Shown here: positions 14,573 to 17,233 of the stretch, piece by piece
Layout: the number at the start of each line of letters is the position of its first letter
Numbering within the stretch: the first letter of the stretch is position 1
NCBI GenBank assembly: GCA_905478725.1
Contig: CAJQJT010000065.1
Span: 1-17,233, forward strand
Reading direction: 5' to 3'
Length of the DNA: 17,233 nt
Origin: an uncultured Pseudomonadales bacterium
GTDB lineage: Bacteria > Pseudomonadota > Gammaproteobacteria > Pseudomonadales > Porticoccaceae
Notes under the pieces: model-generated
Told to the model about the DNA's origin: nothing
The model's database searches: none
The model's input: the letters and a program-made list of their open reading frames with translations, nothing else
Translations under genes and position numbers: made by a program

Positions 14573-15940
14573 TTATTTTTTTTTGGTCGGACGTTTCCAG
14601 CCCGGTATATTGCGTTGTTTAGCTCTGCCCACTGAAAGGTGGCCGGCAGGTACTTCAGAGCTGATCGTTGAGCCGGCGGCAACAAAGCCGTCCACTCCGA
14701 TTGAGACAGGGGCAATCAAAGTACTATTGGAACCAATAAAACTATTATCGCCAATTTCGGTTTTGTGTTTATTCACCCCATCATAGTTGCAGGTGATGGT
14801 GCCGGCACCAACGTTAACATTTTCACCGAGCTCGGCATCTCCCACATAGCTAAGGTGATTAATCTTGCTGCCGTTGCCAACTATAGCTTTTTTGGTTTCT
14901 ACAAAATTGCCGACTTTAGTGTTGGAGCCCAGCTGGGTGCCTGGACGGATACGAGCAAAGGGACCCAGCACGGCGAGATCACCGATGGTGGATTGTTCAA
15001 TCACCGTATTGGCTTTTATCTCAACGCCGTCGCCTATGTGACTGTCGGTAATCTGACAGTTGGGGCCTATACGGACGCTGGAGCCAATAGTGACAGTGCC
15101 TTCAAAGAGGCAGTTTATGTCGATAAAATTATCTGTTCCTGCGATCACTGTGCCGCGCTGATCATAACGTGAGGGGTCGGCAAGGCTTGTGCCCGAGGCC
15201 ATTAACTGCTCGGCTAACTGCAGCTGATATACGCGTTCAAGAGCGGCCAGCTGTTGGCGACTATTGATACCCTCCACCTCGCTTGCTGATATAGGTTGCA
15301 CACCATGTATGCTGTAGCCGGCTTGGCGCGCAATGGCGATCAAATCGGTAAGATAGTATTCACCCTGCGCATTCTGGTTGCCGATCTTGGGTAGCCAGGC
15401 ACGAAGCAGCTCGGTGGTGAGAGCCATTACACCTGTATTGACCTCAGAGACCTGCAGCTGATCAGAGTTGGCATCTTTTTGTTCAACGATGGCTTCGATC
15501 TCACCATGATCATCGCGAATGATACGACCATAACCTGAGGGATCGTCCAACTCTATAGTCAGTAGAGATATATGCTCTTCATCTACTGCATTGAGCATCT
15601 TAGAAATAGTGGCGGGGGTAATCAGAGGTACGTCACCATAGAGAATAATGACCTTGGCCCCGTCTCGGAGCCGACCCAGCGCAGATTGTACTGCATGGCC
15701 TGTACCAAGCTGCTCGGTCTGCTCAACCATGGTAAATGCTGATTCAGGATAAGTAGCCCGAACCCGTTCTGCGCCGTGGCCGGTTACAACAACCTTATGA
15801 GCGTCTGCCATAGCATTAGCCGCGTCCAACACATGGGTCAACATCGGCTTTCCAGCTAACTTGTGCAGTACCTTGGGCAGTTGAGAGCGCATTCGCGTCC
15901 CTTTGCCTGCAGCGAGAATAACAATATCCGTTTTTGTCAT
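14573..15940 (-). CDS. glmU: Bifunctional GlcNAc-1-phosphate uridyltransferase / glucosamine-1-phosphate acetyltransferase
   Basis: Performs the last two steps to UDP-GlcNAc for peptidoglycan and LPS. At 455 aa it is normal length. The N-terminal pyrophosphorylase domain has AAGKGTRM (10-17) with Lys23 in PKVLHKLAGKPM, QLGTGHA (77-83) and YGDVPLI (101-107) with metal-binding Asp103. The C-terminal left-handed beta-helix, from about 250, has hexapeptide repeats and the acetyltransferase signature KINHLSYVGDAELG followed by GAGTITCNYDG. MTKTDIVILAAGKGTRM fits the family start. Only a weak purine patch (AGTGAACAGAA) precedes the ATG. It is first in a glmU-glmS-DUF2147 unit, downstream of atpC as in many gammaproteobacteria but separated from it by a terminator and its own promoter. 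Confidence 0.98.
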   Translation of the reverse strand: MTKTDIVILAAGKGTRMRSQLPKVLHKLAGKPMLTHVLDAANAMADAHKVVVTGHGAERVRATYPESAFTMVEQTEQLGTGHAVQSALGRLRDGAKVIILYGDVPLITPATISKMLNAVDEEHISLLTIELDDPSGYGRIIRDDHGEIEAIVEQKDANSDQLQVSEVNTGVMALTTELLRAWLPKIGNQNAQGEYYLTDLIAIARQAGYSIHGVQPISASEVEGINSRQQLAALERVYQLQLAEQLMASGTSLADPSRYDQRGTVIAGTDNFIDINCLFEGTVTIGSSVRIGPNCQITDSHIGDGVEIKANTVIEQSTIGDLAVLGPFARIRPGTQLGSNTKVGNFVETKKAIVGNGSKINHLSYVGDAELGENVNVGAGTITCNYDGVNKHKTEIGDNSFIGSNSTLIAPVSIGVDGFVAAGSTISSEVPAGHLSVGRAKQRNIPGWKRPTKKK

Positions 15941-15969
15941 GTTCTGTTCACTTATGTCTCGGCGGGATA

Positions 15970-15997
15970 ATAATATAGGGCATTACGTTACTGTCAA
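15970..15997 (-). promoter_or_regulatory. Sigma-70 promoter of glmU-glmS
   Basis: On the minus strand a perfect TTGACA (-35, 15992-15997) is followed after 16 bases by TATTAT (-10, 15970-15975), one mismatch from consensus. A start near 15963 would leave a short leader of roughly 23 bases before the glmU ATG. This is the best sigma-70 promoter in the window and supports glmU-glmS expression independent of the atp operon. Confidence 0.75.
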
Positions 15998-16064
15998 AAC
16001 TCAGTCAACACAAGCCTCAGCATAAGCTGGTGTAGCGGGCTGCACGACGCCAAATTACGGAGAT

Positions 16065-16093
16065 AAAAAAGGGCAGCCGTAGCCACCCTTTTT
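16065..16093 (-). terminator. Rho-independent terminator of the atp operon
   Basis: Read on the minus strand: a run of A, then AGGGTGGC, loop TACG, GCTGCCCT and a run of six T. The eight-base stem pairs fully if two G-T wobbles are allowed, the tetraloop is of the stable UNCG type, and the A and T runs extend the stem. It lies about 48 bases after the atpC stop. Read on the plus strand the two wobbles become mismatches, so the minus direction is favoured. Confidence 0.85.
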
Positions 16094-16140
16094 AACTGTT
16101 CTATTGACTCAACTGCTTATCCACTCAACTGCATATCTGA

Positions 16141-16566
16141 TCAACCGCCAAGCTTTTTGCGCAGTGTTTGTACTGTGCGCAACTGAGCCGTTGCCTGGGC
16201 TAACATTGAAGCAGCTTTCGAGTACTCAATTTCGCCGGACTGATTGGCGATGGCGCTCTCTGCTTCTTTGACTGCTTCGGCTGCTGCGGCTTCGTCAATA
16301 TCGTTGGCGCGTACCGCGGTATCTGCCAAGATAGAGATATTGTTCGGCTGCACTTCCAGATAACCGCCTGACAGATAGTAAACTTCTTCTTCACCATTCT
16401 GCTTTACCAGACGTACTGGACCGGGCTTTAAATCACTGAGCAGTGGCGCATGACCGGCTGTTACACCCAGCTCACCCAATGAGCCGGTGGCAACAACCAT
16501 CTCGACTAAACCAGAGAACAGGGATTCATCCGCACTTACGATGTCACAATGCACTGTTATTGCCAT
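16141..16566 (-). CDS. atpC: F1F0 ATP synthase epsilon subunit
   Basis: Central-stalk subunit of the F1 sector on the cytosolic face; it couples rotation and inhibits ATP hydrolysis. At 141 aa it is normal length. The N-terminal beta-sandwich (about 1-85) begins [19 protein letters not shown] and holds [22 protein letters not shown] and [13 protein letters not shown] (segments). The C-terminal helical hairpin, from about 88, is Ala-rich ([15 protein letters not shown]) and ends [13 protein letters not shown]. It follows atpD by 66 bases, the last gene of the atp operon, and a terminator follows it. The ATG is the natural family start; a weak AAAGG lies about 11 bases upstream. Confidence 0.97.
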   Translation of the reverse strand: MAITVHCDIVSADESLFSGLVEMVVATGSLGELGVTAGHAPLLSDLKPGPVRLVKQNGEEEVYYLSGGYLEVQPNNISILADTAVRANDIDEAAAAEAVKEAESAIANQSGEIEYSKAASMLAQATAQLRTVQTLRKKLGG

Positions 16567-16632
16567 GTCTTTATTGCCTTTGCTTGCTGCAATTTAATCG
16601 GTTTAAAAACGCTCAGTTTGAAAGCAATCGCT

Positions 16633-17233
<601 letters not shown>

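Overview
The window reads as core chromosome of a marine-type gammaproteobacterium. Proteins resemble their E. coli and Pseudomonas counterparts almost residue for residue (UvrD, GlmS, GlmU, AtpD, TrkA, TrkH). Two gene orders are conserved across this class: LysM protein divergent from def-fmt-rsmB-trkA, and atpD-atpC-glmU-glmS. A HexR regulator and a TRAP solute-binding lipoprotein fit a heterotrophic aquatic gammaproteobacterium, possibly of the Cellvibrionales/Porticoccaceae kind. That last placement is inference, not proof.

Layout. 1-933 (minus, runs off the left edge): secreted LysM protein like TsaP. 934-1092: divergent leader with a TATAAT box, two hairpins (the second followed by eight T) and three tiny overlapping ORFs. 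1093-6780 (plus): def, fmt, rsmB, trkA, trkH, closely packed. They cover N-terminal deformylation, initiator-tRNA formylation, 16S rRNA m5C967 methylation and the Trk potassium uptake system. trkA and trkH are separated by a 9-nt degenerate tandem repeat. 6825-7916 (minus): orphan TakP-like TRAP solute-binding lipoprotein. 7990-10152 (minus): uvrD. 10332-11180 (plus): hexR, divergent from uvrD, with a palindrome matching the HexR operator in its leader. 11181-12262: an AT-rich stretch with a decayed double-VOC gene and a small DUF2306 membrane protein. 12263-15940 (minus): DUF2147 secreted protein, glmS, glmU behind a good sigma-70 promoter; GlmS and GlmU make UDP-GlcNAc for peptidoglycan and LPS. 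16065-16093: terminator of the atp operon. 16141-17233: atpC and the 3' part of atpD, which runs off the right edge.

The most informative non-routine item is the VOC-family pseudogene at about 11195-11780. It carries several separable lesions. One is a perfect 16-bp tandem duplication that creates a stop codon, beyond which the original C-terminus can still be read. The def leader and the HexR-type palindrome are the best regulatory candidates. I see no mobile element, CRISPR array, tRNA or rRNA gene, and no convincing novel multi-gene system. No gene-free stretch exceeds about 200 bases once the pseudogene is counted.
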